64,000 bases of DNA from Gammaproteobacteria bacterium (GTDB lineage: Bacteria; Pseudomonadota; Gammaproteobacteria; Competibacterales; Competibacteraceae): positions 62,001 to 126,000 of the forward strand of contig JACKNE010000007.1 in the NCBI GenBank assembly GCA_024235035.1, read 5' to 3'. The notes under the pieces were generated by a model. That model saw nothing but the letters and a program-made list of their open reading frames with translations, was not told the DNA's origin and searched no databases. The translations under genes and the position numbers were made by a program. Positions 10,239 to 18,620 of this stretch are shown here, one piece after another (within the stretch, counting starts at the first letter, position 1; each line of letters begins with the position of its first letter).

Positions 10239-11216
10239 TCAACGCGCCTCATGGCGCAATCCGGCATCGCCGAACAATGCCAACACCTCCAGGCAGCGGC
10301 GACGATGTGCATCACCCTGCCCTGGAGCTATCTGCGTACCGGGCAACCGTAAGCCATAGCGATACCCTGCGCTTTCCGCCTTCAACACCCACTGGCAAAG
10401 CTGCGCCAACCGCGCCTCGACCGGATCATCGCCCAGCCACGCCCAATCTAGCCATAGTTCCGGTCGAGCCTGGTCGGTAAAGTGTTTGACCAGGAGTTGC
10501 TCACTGCGACCCACCGCTTTCCAAGCGACCCGGCGCGGTGAATCGCCAGGTACATAAGGTCGAAATCCGGCATAGTCTTCACTGCCTGGCCCCTGTTCGT
10601 GCAAACCACCGCCGGCGCTGCTGGGCGATGCCGCCGGTAATGGACGTCGTCCCCGAGGTTGCGGATAAATCAAACCGGCGGATTCGAATTCCACCCAACT
10701 CCACGATTGCAATAGTCCCAGCGGAAAGCGAGTCAATACCCGAATGCGCCCTGGTCGCAACCAACCCCGTCGCGTCGCCGGAACCGTCAAGTTCACCATG
10801 GCCAGGCCGGAAGCAGGCACGTCGACATAGCTGGGCAGTCGATCACGCCATTGTAGGGCAACTCCATAGCGCGGTCTCGGATCAGGGTTTTCCAGGCGGA
10901 ATTGAAACTGGGCATCCTGACCGACGAAGGCGGGTTTCACCTCGCCAGGATGGACGATCAGCCCCAGCAGGGTATCGTGCGCCTGCCACATGCTGTTGTG
11001 TGCGACCGCCGCCAGCAAGAAGGTAAAGGCAAACCCCATGCTGTTGCTATAGTTGGTCGACCATAGAAACAATACGAACAGCAATGCGGCGAAAGCATAA
11101 CCGTAGCGCGTCGGCAGAATGTAAATGCGGCGTCGCTCCAGCCGCACCGGATCGCAGACCGGTCGCTGGCCACGAGTCACCCAGGCTTCGAAGCGTGGCC
11201 GTAAAGCTTTGAACAT
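10239..11216 (-). CDS. DUF58 domain membrane protein
   Basis: 325 aa. Two adjacent membrane segments (residues about 35-75, YGYAFAALLFVLFLW and MGFAFTFLLAAVAHNSM) precede a beta-rich region and the DUF58 signature, here GSEDYAGFRPYVPGDSPRRV followed by AWKAVGR, which resembles the end of a von Willebrand A fold. DUF58 proteins are nearly always paired with a MoxR ATPase and often a transglutaminase, and the three are thought to act on a cell-envelope process. The start at 11216 is 11 bases after the moxR stop and gives a sensible N-terminus; a longer reading to 11390 only overlaps moxR. Confidence 0.88.
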   Translation of the reverse strand: MFKALRPRFEAWVTRGQRPVCDPVRLERRRIYILPTRYGYAFAALLFVLFLWSTNYSNSMGFAFTFLLAAVAHNSMWQAHDTLLGLIVHPGEVKPAFVGQDAQFQFRLENPDPRPRYGVALQWRDRLPSYVDVPASGLAMVNLTVPATRRGWLRPGRIRVLTRFPLGLLQSWSWVEFESAGLIYPQPRGRRPLPAASPSSAGGGLHEQGPGSEDYAGFRPYVPGDSPRRVAWKAVGRSEQLLVKHFTDQARPELWLDWAWLGDDPVEARLAQLCQWVLKAESAGYRYGLRLPGTQIAPGQGDAHRRRCLEVLALFGDAGLRHEAR

Positions 11217-11227
11217 GGGAACGGACT

Positions 11228-12157
11228 TCAGGCTGGCAAAGCCACCGCGTCGAGTAACTGATGGACCAATGCCACAGATGCTTGCTCCAGGTTGTCGTCG
11301 CCTGGATGCAGCCGGTGACCGATCACAGCCGGTAACACCGTTTGCACATCCTCCGGCAGGACATGTCCGCGCCGGTGCAGTAGCGCCCAAGCCCGTGCGG
11401 CCCGCAATAGTCCCAATCCAGCCCGAGGCGACAGCCCTCCCCGAAAGCGGTTGGATTGACGGGAAAACGCCAGTAACGCTTGTACATAATCGAGCAATGG
11501 CGGTGCGGCATGAATGCCGGTGATCTTAGCCTGCGCCTCATGCAACTGCGCCGGAGTCATGCTCACCGGCAAACGCGCCAGCACTTCGCGGCGATCTTCG
11601 CCTTCCAGCAGCATTCGTTCCGCTTGAGCATCGGGATAGCCCAGTTCGATGCGCATGAGGAATCGGTCGAGTTGCGACTCGGGCAAGGGAAAAGTTCCAA
11701 TTTGATAAGCGGGATTCTGGGTGGCGATCACGAAGAATGGTTTCGGCAGCTCACGACTCTCACCCTCGATCGTCACTTGCCCCTCCTCCATCGCCTCCAG
11801 CAGCGCGCTTTGCGTCTTGGGCGTGGCGCGGTTGATCTCATCGGCCAGAATCAACTGGGCGAAGATGGGGCCGGGATGAAACACGAAGGTCTCGCGTTGG
11901 CGTTCGTACACGGCAGCGCCGAGAATGTCCGCGGGCAACAAGTCGCTGGTGAATTGGATGCGTTGATATTGCAAACCTAGGCAGTGTGCCAGAGCATGAG
12001 CCAGAGTGGTTTTACCCATGCCAGGCAGGTCTTCGATTAGCAGGTGGCCACGCGCCAGCAGACAAGCCAGCGCCAGCCGAATTGCTCGTTCCTTACCCAG
12101 GATGGTGGTGCCAACCTGCTGGATGGTCCGTTCCAAGTAGTCTTCAAGCGTCGCCAT
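11228..12157 (-). CDS. MoxR family AAA+ ATPase
   Basis: 309 aa. Walker A is LIEDLPGMGKTTLAHALA, Walker B is ILADEINRATPKTQSALLEAM, and the sensor-like FFVIATQNPAYQIGTFPLPE follows; all are typical of MoxR. These ATPases act as chaperones for maturation of partner proteins, often through a von Willebrand-type domain such as that of the DUF58 protein next door. The start MATLEDYLERT at 12157 lies four bases after the stop of the gamma-carbonic anhydrase gene, so the three minus-strand genes form an operon. The longer reading to 12211 lies inside the upstream gene. Confidence 0.92.
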   Translation of the reverse strand: MATLEDYLERTIQQVGTTILGKERAIRLALACLLARGHLLIEDLPGMGKTTLAHALAHCLGLQYQRIQFTSDLLPADILGAAVYERQRETFVFHPGPIFAQLILADEINRATPKTQSALLEAMEEGQVTIEGESRELPKPFFVIATQNPAYQIGTFPLPESQLDRFLMRIELGYPDAQAERMLLEGEDRREVLARLPVSMTPAQLHEAQAKITGIHAAPPLLDYVQALLAFSRQSNRFRGGLSPRAGLGLLRAARAWALLHRRGHVLPEDVQTVLPAVIGHRLHPGDDNLEQASVALVHQLLDAVALPA

Positions 12158-12161
12158 CGGC

Positions 12162-12686
12162 TCAGCCCTGCTGGCGCAAATCACGCTTGAAGCGTTTGAA
12201 GTTCTCGACATAACGCCCTGCCGACTGGCGTATACCTTCGATCTCCTGCTCGGTCAACGTGCGGATGATCTTGCCCGGCGAACCCATGACCAGCGAACCA
12301 TCCGGAATGACCTTGCCTTCGGGGATCAGGCTGTTGGCGCCGATTAGGCAGTTCTTGCCGACCACCGCTCGGTTCATGATCAGGCTCTTGATGCCGATTA
12401 GGCTATTGTCGCCAATCGTGCAGCCATGCAACATCGCCAGATGACCAACGACGACATCGCGGCCAATGGTCAACAGAATGCCCGGATCGGTGTGCAGAAT
12501 CGCGCCGTCCTGAACATTGGAGTTCTCGCCGATGGTAATCACGTCATTGTCGCCGCGCGCCACGACATTGAACCAGATACTGGCGTTTTGCTTGAGGACG
12601 ACTGAGCCGATGATGGTGGCGTTGTCGGCGATGAACCAGTCTTCGCCATGAAATTCGACCCTGCGGTCGCCAAGGGAATAGATCAC
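12162..12686 (-). CDS. Gamma-class carbonic anhydrase-like hexapeptide-repeat protein (YrdA type)
   Basis: 174 aa left-handed beta-helix protein. The hexapeptide repeats run from about residue 15 to 130 (for example NATIIGSVVL, NSLIGIKSLI, NCLIGANSLI). The three likely metal histidines lie in ILHTDPG and VVGHLAMLHGC. The start is GTG at 12686, fixed by an AGGAGG five bases upstream; no ATG lies between it and the noncoding region. The family includes true Cam-type carbonic anhydrases and many proteins of unknown activity such as YrdA and CaiE, so enzyme activity is not certain. It heads the operon with moxR and the DUF58 gene. Confidence 0.88.
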   Translation of the reverse strand: MIYSLGDRRVEFHGEDWFIADNATIIGSVVLKQNASIWFNVVARGDNDVITIGENSNVQDGAILHTDPGILLTIGRDVVVGHLAMLHGCTIGDNSLIGIKSLIMNRAVVGKNCLIGANSLIPEGKVIPDGSLVMGSPGKIIRTLTEQEIEGIRQSAGRYVENFKRFKRDLRQQG

Positions 12687-12863
12687 CGGAGCCTCCTGAG
12701 ATAGGCGAGGGACTTGGGAAAACGCGGACAGTATAAATGAGCTGAACGAGATTGGTGGATCGGTGGCGATGCGGGTGGAAAAAGCGCCAGCGGGGAACAC
12801 CAACTCGCCCTGCCCTACTGCGCAATTTAGCGGTCGAATAAGCAGGCCAAACGCGGCGAGCAT

Positions 12864-12894
12864 AAAAAATGCCGAACCCCTGACGGAGTCCGGC
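12864..12894 (-). terminator. Rho-independent terminator after the Cache-domain gene
   Basis: Read on the minus strand, GCCGGAC and GTTCGGC form a seven-base-pair stem with one G-T pair, immediately followed by ATTTTTT. It lies 36 bases after the stop of the Cache-domain gene and before the promoter region of the carbonic anhydrase operon, so it separates two same-strand units. Confidence 0.8.
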
Positions 12895-12929
12895 TCAGGC
12901 GGATAACGGCAGGCCGTTAAATGCAGACT

Positions 12930-13388
12930 TTACGGCTTGTAATAACCCACAGCGCAGATTTGATCGCCCACTTTCTCGGCATAAACCACCTTCTCGGACG
13001 GTTTTTCTTCACCTGGACGCGGCCACATGTAAGTTACTTCGACAAACGCGCCTTCGTGCGCTTCCTTGTAAATCTCCTCGCCAAGCGCCTTGCCAGCCTT
13101 GTCTTTCAGACCTTTCAGGCTCTTGCCCACCAGCTCCGCCTTAGCGCCATGCGCCGTGAAATTACCATCGGCGCCACCGCAGAAGACGTATAGATCCTTC
13201 TCCTTGAATCCGCCTTCACCTTTGTTAAACGCAGCCAGGGCCTTGGCTTCATCGGCCTGTACCGCTGCAACGGCTTTTTCCAACATCATCTTGGCTTCAT
13301 CGGCGGTGCCGAAATCAGTCGCCCAGACACTGCTGGAAAGTCCCATGACACAAAATGCAGCAAAACCCGTCAGTAGTTTCTTGCTCAT
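12930..13388 (-). CDS. Periplasmic single Cache domain protein
   Basis: 152 aa. A signal peptide (MSKKLLTGFAAFCVMGLSSSVWA) is followed by one domain of about 125 residues with the helix-sheet pattern and the LVGKSLKGLKDKAGKALG segment of stand-alone sCache_2 proteins. Such proteins are thought to bind small ligands in the periplasm, and the free-standing form has no known output. The start at 13388 is supported by AGGAGG seven bases upstream. A terminator follows the gene, and it seems to be transcribed alone. The ligand cannot be guessed from the neighbours. Confidence 0.85.
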   Translation of the reverse strand: MSKKLLTGFAAFCVMGLSSSVWATDFGTADEAKMMLEKAVAAVQADEAKALAAFNKGEGGFKEKDLYVFCGGADGNFTAHGAKAELVGKSLKGLKDKAGKALGEEIYKEAHEGAFVEVTYMWPRPGEEKPSEKVVYAEKVGDQICAVGYYKP

Positions 13389-13599
13389 CAACCAACCTCC
13401 TTTATATGTTATCGCGGTGATTTTCAGTTTTGCATCGCTGTTCGGGGAAGCGACGCTCCTAAACTGTAGACGCCGAATCGGGGTAGGACAAGAGATACAA
13501 AAAATATATGATGCTTCGTTATGCGATGATGTGACATCCATGATTGAGCCAGTGCCGGGTTTCTCTCCAGCAAAGCGATGCTTGGCATAAGTCAGCCCC

Positions 13600-16500
13600 T
13601 CAATCGATGACCCAGATCGCCTCAGCCAAAATTGCTACGCTGGCAGCGCCTACCGTCAACAGGATGGAAGTGAGCGAGGCTGGCATACTGAACCAGCGAC
13701 GAGATTTAGTTTTTGGCGTTTCCATGGTTTCAAGCGCAGCCTGGAGCCAAATCAGCTTCTGTTCAACGTCCTGCAAGCGCTCGCCCTGGGTGGTCTCGGT
13801 GGCGACTAACAAGTTTTGGATTTCATGAATCCGTTTGGCTACGTTGGTGGCCATGGTCACGACCGTTTCCTGAGCAGATTTAGCATCGACCCGAACACCT
13901 TCGACGATCGTCGCCAATTCGTTCAGGCGTTCCTGCTGCTCGTCGAGTCGGGCAGTCATTTCAGCGACCGGCGACTCAGCGCCGCCCTGCTGAATCATCT
14001 CACCCATTTGTTGCGAATCTACCTGGATCCGTTCCAGGTCCTTGCGCAGTTGGGCGATATCCCGCTGATGAGAGGCCAATTCTTGATCGATGCTCCCAAA
14101 TGGTGACGGGGAAGCTTCCAGCTTGGCCAGTTTTTGTTGCAATGCGTGAATTTCGGCGTTCAGGCTGCGAAATTGCTCAAAATGACCGCTGAACGCCTGA
14201 GACTGGCTGCTCAGGCGGGTTTCAAGGGCAGTTACCGTGTCCTGAAGGCTTTCCAAATCCTGTTGGAGCTTCTGAGAGTAGACCTCAGCCGTTTCCAGGC
14301 GCTGTTCGATGACGGTATTTGGCGAATCTTGTTGTTGAATCTGCTGGATTTCTTGCTGGAGATTACCGAATTCGCTGGCGATTCCTTGCGCTTTCTGCTG
14401 CTGAGCTTCGAAAGCGGCGCTGAGATCGGCGAGTTGTTGCTGCATCGTATCTCGCAGTTTGTCGAGGGCGCCACCCTGGGCCAACAAATCCTGGCGCAGG
14501 TTACCGATCGCGGCTTCATGCTCTGCATCGGTCTCGGTTTCGGACGTTTGGCGGAAGACATCGAGGGTCGCCTCAGTCGCACCCAGGCGATGTTGCAAGG
14601 CCTGAAGCTGCTGAATCTGCGACTGCCCCGCCGCTTGCAATTGCTCCAAAGTGACCATTTGACCCAGCTGACCAGCGATCTTTTGTGCTTCCTGCTGCTG
14701 GGCTTCGAAAGCCGCATTGAGATCGGCGAACTGTCGTCGAGTCGCATCCTGCAGTTCACCGAGCGCGTTGGTCTGGGTTGACAGATCGTGACGTAGACTA
14801 GCGAGTGTGGCTTCGAGGTCAGTGCCGGCGTGCGTTTCAGAGGGTTGGCCAAGATGGTCGAGCGTGGCTTCCGCCTCACTGAGGCGTTGTTGGAGATCTT
14901 GGATCTGTGACCAAGCCAATTGTTGCGTTTCATCCAGCGTCTCGGTCTGTACGGCCAGATCTTGGCGCAAGCGGTCGAGTGCGGCTTCGGCATTTGTGCT
15001 GGCGCTGGATTCGGTTGCAGACGTTGAGTGGAGATGATCCAGAGTCGCTTCCGCCTCGCTGAGGCGTTGTTGGAGATCTTGGATCTGTGACCAAGCCAAT
15101 TGCTGAATATCCTCAACGGTTTCAGTTTGGGTCGCTAGATCCTGGCGCAGGTGGTCGAGCGCAGCTTTAGTGTCCGCACCGCCATCGGGTTCGGGTATTT
15201 GACGCAAGCTGTCAAGCGTGGCCTCCGCCTCGCTGAGACGTTGCTGGAGATCCTGAATCTGCGACCAAGCCAACTGTTGGGTCTCATCCAGCATCTCGGC
15301 CTGTGCCGACAAGTCTTGACGGAGGCCGTCAAGCGCTGCTTCGGCGCTCGCGCTGGAATCCGGTTCAGGCGTCTCGCGCAGGCGGTCGAGGGTAGACTCG
15401 AAGCGACGCATCTGTTGTTGCAGGGTGTGTAATTGCTCGGTGAACTCGGATACTTTGGCCGGAAAAGCGGTGGTCTGCGCCGCGGAACCAGAAGCCGTGA
15501 TTTCCAACTGGCTCAACCGATCATGGTGCGAAGCCAAACTATCTCGCCAACTCTGATCGAGTTCACGCAGAGTGTTGCTTTGCATCGTCAGGTCAGTCTG
15601 TAGGACATTCAATATCTGGCGGGTAGAGTTGGTGTCCGCGGATACTTTGCCGACCAGTGTTTCCAGGTGCTTCACCCGTTCCTGTTGTGTTTGCAATTCC
15701 TGTCGAGCTTGCGCGGCATCCGTCAGTCCATCGCGCTGGCTTTCGAAGCCGGTTTTGAAGGACGCAAGGTCCTGTTGAAGAGCACTCGAAGATTCGGTCA
15801 GTGCGTCCAACCGGCGTTGTTGATCCTGTAATTGCTGGCGGAAGGGTTCATTGGTCTCGAAAGCCTGACTTTGCCTTTTTAGATCGGTTTTCAGCGTCGT
15901 CAGCCATTGCGTGGTTGACTGGGTGCTCTGATCGAGATTTTCCAGGGCGACTTCCAGTTGGAGCAACCGCTTGTGTTGCGTTTCGACAATAGCGGCGAAC
16001 TCTTCCAGCTGTTGTCGATGGGCGCGGTCGGTTTTCTCCAGTGGCTCGAATTGCTCTTGATATTGCTCGATCCGCGCTTCCAGGGCGGTTACGCGAGTTT
16101 GCAGAGTGTTCGCACCTTTTTCCAGCGCTTGGCAAGAACCCAGCAGACCAAGTTGTTCTCGCGTCTGGCTGGCCAAGCGCGCTTCCAGGGCAGACACTCG
16201 TTCGTCCGGCGCCGTCTGCTGGGTGAGAGCAGATTCGAGTTCTTGACGCAGAGCGGCGCTTTGGGTCTGCAAGTCACCGGTCAGCGCCGCCAAGGTTTGC
16301 CGTACTTCCTGCTGCTGCTCCTGGAAATGGGCGACCAATGTCTCGACGGTGGTCAACTGCTTGTCCAGCGCCTGACTGTCGGTTTGTAGCTTGAGCAAAC
16401 GAGCATCTTGCGCACTCAGGTCACCTGTCAGGGAAATCAACATTTGCCGGTCGGACTGCCGATCCTGTTCAAGGGTGACGAGGCTGGTGGAAAGCGAATG

Positions 16501-16617
16501 TAACTGGTCATGCTGGGCGTAGGTATCCGTTTCCAGAGCGCCCATCTTGCGGTGCAAATTCTGAAAAAAATCGATCGCACCGGCGAGGGAGGGTTCAAGT
16601 TCGGTTGCGTCGTTCAT
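13600..16617 (-). CDS. Large coiled-coil protein with C-terminal membrane anchor
   Basis: 1005 aa with no enzyme motif. Residues about 20-960 are almost entirely predicted coiled coil, rich in Gln, Glu, Leu and Ala. The last 30 residues contain one membrane helix (TSILLTVGAASVAILAEAIW) ending three residues from the C-terminus, so this looks like a tail-anchored rod facing the cytoplasm. The central part is built of repeats of 58-60 residues sharing QQLAWSQIQDLQQRLSEAEA, three of them nearly identical. The shape recalls structural or scaffold proteins such as polar organisers or myosin-like bacterial rods, but I do not recognise a named family. The reading begins at ATG 16617 with only a weak ribosome site. 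It is divergent from pgi. Confidence 0.8.
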   Translation of the reverse strand: MNDATELEPSLAGAIDFFQNLHRKMGALETDTYAQHDQLHSLSTSLVTLEQDRQSDRQMLISLTGDLSAQDARLLKLQTDSQALDKQLTTVETLVAHFQEQQQEVRQTLAALTGDLQTQSAALRQELESALTQQTAPDERVSALEARLASQTREQLGLLGSCQALEKGANTLQTRVTALEARIEQYQEQFEPLEKTDRAHRQQLEEFAAIVETQHKRLLQLEVALENLDQSTQSTTQWLTTLKTDLKRQSQAFETNEPFRQQLQDQQRRLDALTESSSALQQDLASFKTGFESQRDGLTDAAQARQELQTQQERVKHLETLVGKVSADTNSTRQILNVLQTDLTMQSNTLRELDQSWRDSLASHHDRLSQLEITASGSAAQTTAFPAKVSEFTEQLHTLQQQMRRFESTLDRLRETPEPDSSASAEAALDGLRQDLSAQAEMLDETQQLAWSQIQDLQQRLSEAEATLDSLRQIPEPDGGADTKAALDHLRQDLATQTETVEDIQQLAWSQIQDLQQRLSEAEATLDHLHSTSATESSASTNAEAALDRLRQDLAVQTETLDETQQLAWSQIQDLQQRLSEAEATLDHLGQPSETHAGTDLEATLASLRHDLSTQTNALGELQDATRRQFADLNAAFEAQQQEAQKIAGQLGQMVTLEQLQAAGQSQIQQLQALQHRLGATEATLDVFRQTSETETDAEHEAAIGNLRQDLLAQGGALDKLRDTMQQQLADLSAAFEAQQQKAQGIASEFGNLQQEIQQIQQQDSPNTVIEQRLETAEVYSQKLQQDLESLQDTVTALETRLSSQSQAFSGHFEQFRSLNAEIHALQQKLAKLEASPSPFGSIDQELASHQRDIAQLRKDLERIQVDSQQMGEMIQQGGAESPVAEMTARLDEQQERLNELATIVEGVRVDAKSAQETVVTMATNVAKRIHEIQNLLVATETTQGERLQDVEQKLIWLQAALETMETPKTKSRRWFSMPASLTSILLTVGAASVAILAEAIWVID
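14862..15345 (-). repeat. In-frame tandem repeat inside the coiled-coil gene
   Basis: Three copies of a 174-180 bp unit begin near 14862, 15042 and 15216. The shared CCGCCTCGCTGAG block sits at 14871, 15051 and 15225, so the spacings are 180 and 174 bases. All three encode QQLAWSQIQDLQQRLSEAEA. High nucleotide identity between copies points to recent duplication and possible copy-number variation between strains. Confidence 0.85.
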
Positions 16618-16754
16618 GGTGTCACATCGTTCAGGTTGGATTCAAGGCGTCTTGATAGAGGATGAGTATGAATGATTTTTGCCTTTTGCGCCTGACTTGT
16701 GGATCGGGACAAGGCTCGATCCGCAGCCGTCGATGAGGAAAAATGCAGCAGCAT

Positions 16755-16783
16755 TCGACAGTGATTTCAGTAGAAACTATAGT
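16755..16783 (+). promoter_or_regulatory. Sigma70 promoter for pgi
   Basis: TCGACA (16755-16760) and TATAGT (16778-16783) each match the consensus at five of six positions and are separated by exactly 17 bases. Transcription would start near 16790, giving a leader of about 110 bases before pgi. Confidence 0.65.
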
Positions 16784-16902
16784 AGCTAAGAACCCTGCAC
16801 TGGAGTATTGGCAGCGCCATTCCGCCAACTGGTTTCCAGTGGAGCGGTTTGCTCCATCCGGTTTCGCCAGTATTTCAACACACTGAATAAAGGAAGCTGT
16901 CC

Positions 16903-18543
16903 ATGTCTGTTCCCAGCAACCTGCCGGTTTGGCAAGAACTGCAAGCCCACCACGCCGCTATTGCCAACCTGCATCTGCGCGATTTGTTCGCCGCCGATCC
17001 GGGGCGTTTCAACGCGTTTTCCCGGCGTTTCGGCGATCTGCTGGTCGATTTTTCCAAGCATCGCATCACCGGAGAGACTCTCGGCTTACTGACCGAGCTG
17101 GCCCGCCAAGCGCAGTTGCCGGTTTGGATCGAGCGCATGTTCAGCGGCGAGATCATCAATCACACTGAACAACGTGCGGTGTTGCATGTCGCGCTGCGCA
17201 ATCGCAGCAATCGACCGATCCTGGTCAAGGGTCAGGATGTCATGCCGGGCGTGAATGAAGTTCTGGAGCACATGCGCAAGTTCTCCGAGCAAATTCGTCG
17301 GGGCAAGTGGCGCGGCCACACCGGTAAGCGCATTCGCGACGTGGTCAATATCGGCATCGGCGGTTCTGATCTGGGTCCGAAAATGGTTTGTCAAGCATTG
17401 GAGCCCTACGGCGATCCCACACTGCGGATGCATTTCGTCTCCAATGTGGATGGCGCCCATATCAGCCACGTATTGGCGGATTGCGACCCGGAAAGCACGC
17501 TGTTCATCGTCGCCTCCAAGACTTTCACCACCCAGGAAACCATGACCAACGCACATACCGCCCGTGCTTGGCTGGTTCGGGAATTGGGCGACGAATCGGC
17601 AGTGGCCAAGCATTTCGTGGCGGTATCCACCAACGCCAAGGGCGTCAGCGCTTTTGGCATCGATACCGCCAATATGTTCGAGTTCTGGGACTGGGTCGGC
17701 GGACGCTATTCACTGTGGTCAGCCATCGGTCTGCCGATCATCGTTTACCTGGGCATGGAGAACTTCCTGGAATTGCAGGAAGGCGCACACGAGATGGACG
17801 AACATTTCCGCACGGCGGCATTGGAAGAAAACTTGCCAGTGATTCTAGCGATGCTCGGGGTCTGGTATATCGACTTCTTCGGGGCCGACAGTCAGGTCAC
17901 GCTGGTTTACGATGATTACCTGCGCTCGTTGCCGGATTATCTGCAACAGTTGGATATGGAGAGCAATGGCAAGTCCATCGACCGGGACAGCCAAGCGGTC
18001 CAAATCAAGACTGGGCCGATTCTGTGGGGTGGTTTGGGAAATAACGGCCAACACGCTTTTTACCAACTGCTGCATCAGGGCACGCATTTGGTGCCGGCAG
18101 ATTTCCTGGCCCCAGCGCACAGTCCGAACCCGATAGGCGATCATCACCCGATTCTGCTGGCCAACTGCCTGGCCCAGGCTGAAGCGTTGATGGTCGGCAA
18201 GACCGAAGCCCAGGCCCGTGCTGAACTGGAGAAGCAGGGCTTGAGCGGCGAGGCGCTGGAAAAGTTGCTGCCCAATAAAGTCTTCCCCGGCAACCGTCCT
18301 AGCACCAGTTTGTTCTACCGGCAGTTGACTCCAAAGGTTTTGGGTTCTCTGCTGGCGCTGTACGAGCACAAGGTGTTCACTCAGGGCGTGATTTGGAATA
18401 TCAATTCCTTCGATCAATGGGGCGTGGAACTGGGCAAGCAGCTGGCGAATGCGATCCTGCCGGAACTGAAGGGCGAAAGGCCGGTCACCGGGCATGATGC
18501 CTCAACCGTTGGGTTGATCGAGTTCTGCCGCGCGCCGGACTAG
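16903..18543 (+). CDS. pgi: Glucose-6-phosphate isomerase
   Basis: 546 aa, the usual length for bacterial PGI, which interconverts glucose 6-phosphate and fructose 6-phosphate. The family signatures are present: [26 protein letters not shown], the [17 protein letters not shown] block and [18 protein letters not shown]. The catalytic Glu and His lie in these last two regions, and a conserved Lys lies in [14 protein letters not shown]. The ATG at 16903 has AAGGAAG upstream. The gene has its own promoter and converges on recD; a perfect nine-base-pair hairpin lies between them. Confidence 0.96.
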   Translation: MSVPSNLPVWQELQAHHAAIANLHLRDLFAADPGRFNAFSRRFGDLLVDFSKHRITGETLGLLTELARQAQLPVWIERMFSGEIINHTEQRAVLHVALRNRSNRPILVKGQDVMPGVNEVLEHMRKFSEQIRRGKWRGHTGKRIRDVVNIGIGGSDLGPKMVCQALEPYGDPTLRMHFVSNVDGAHISHVLADCDPESTLFIVASKTFTTQETMTNAHTARAWLVRELGDESAVAKHFVAVSTNAKGVSAFGIDTANMFEFWDWVGGRYSLWSAIGLPIIVYLGMENFLELQEGAHEMDEHFRTAALEENLPVILAMLGVWYIDFFGADSQVTLVYDDYLRSLPDYLQQLDMESNGKSIDRDSQAVQIKTGPILWGGLGNNGQHAFYQLLHQGTHLVPADFLAPAHSPNPIGDHHPILLANCLAQAEALMVGKTEAQARAELEKQGLSGEALEKLLPNKVFPGNRPSTSLFYRQLTPKVLGSLLALYEHKVFTQGVIWNINSFDQWGVELGKQLANAILPELKGERPVTGHDASTVGLIEFCRAPD

Positions 18544-18559
18544 GCACGATGCTGCAAAT

Positions 18560-18585
18560 CGCCCTCTCCCCTCTCGGAGAGGGCG
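18560..18585. other. Hairpin between convergent pgi and recD
   Basis: CGCCCTCTC (18560-18568) and GAGAGGGCG (18577-18585) form a perfect nine-base-pair stem with an eight-base loop. No T-run follows, so it is either a non-canonical terminator for both genes or a small extragenic palindrome. Confidence 0.5.
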
Positions 18586-18620
18586 GGGATCATTGGGCGC
18601 GTCTAGAGATCCAGTGAATA

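Noticed and set aside
14232..15116. A 294-codon open frame on the minus strand
   Set aside because: It lies in another frame of the coiled-coil gene; the composition (many Arg, Ser, Trp) is that of a shifted reading, and the main frame has clear protein repeats.
14862..15345. Tandem 180-bp repeats as a possible CRISPR or satellite
   Set aside because: They keep the reading frame of the coiled-coil gene and encode a heptad pattern, so they are protein repeats.
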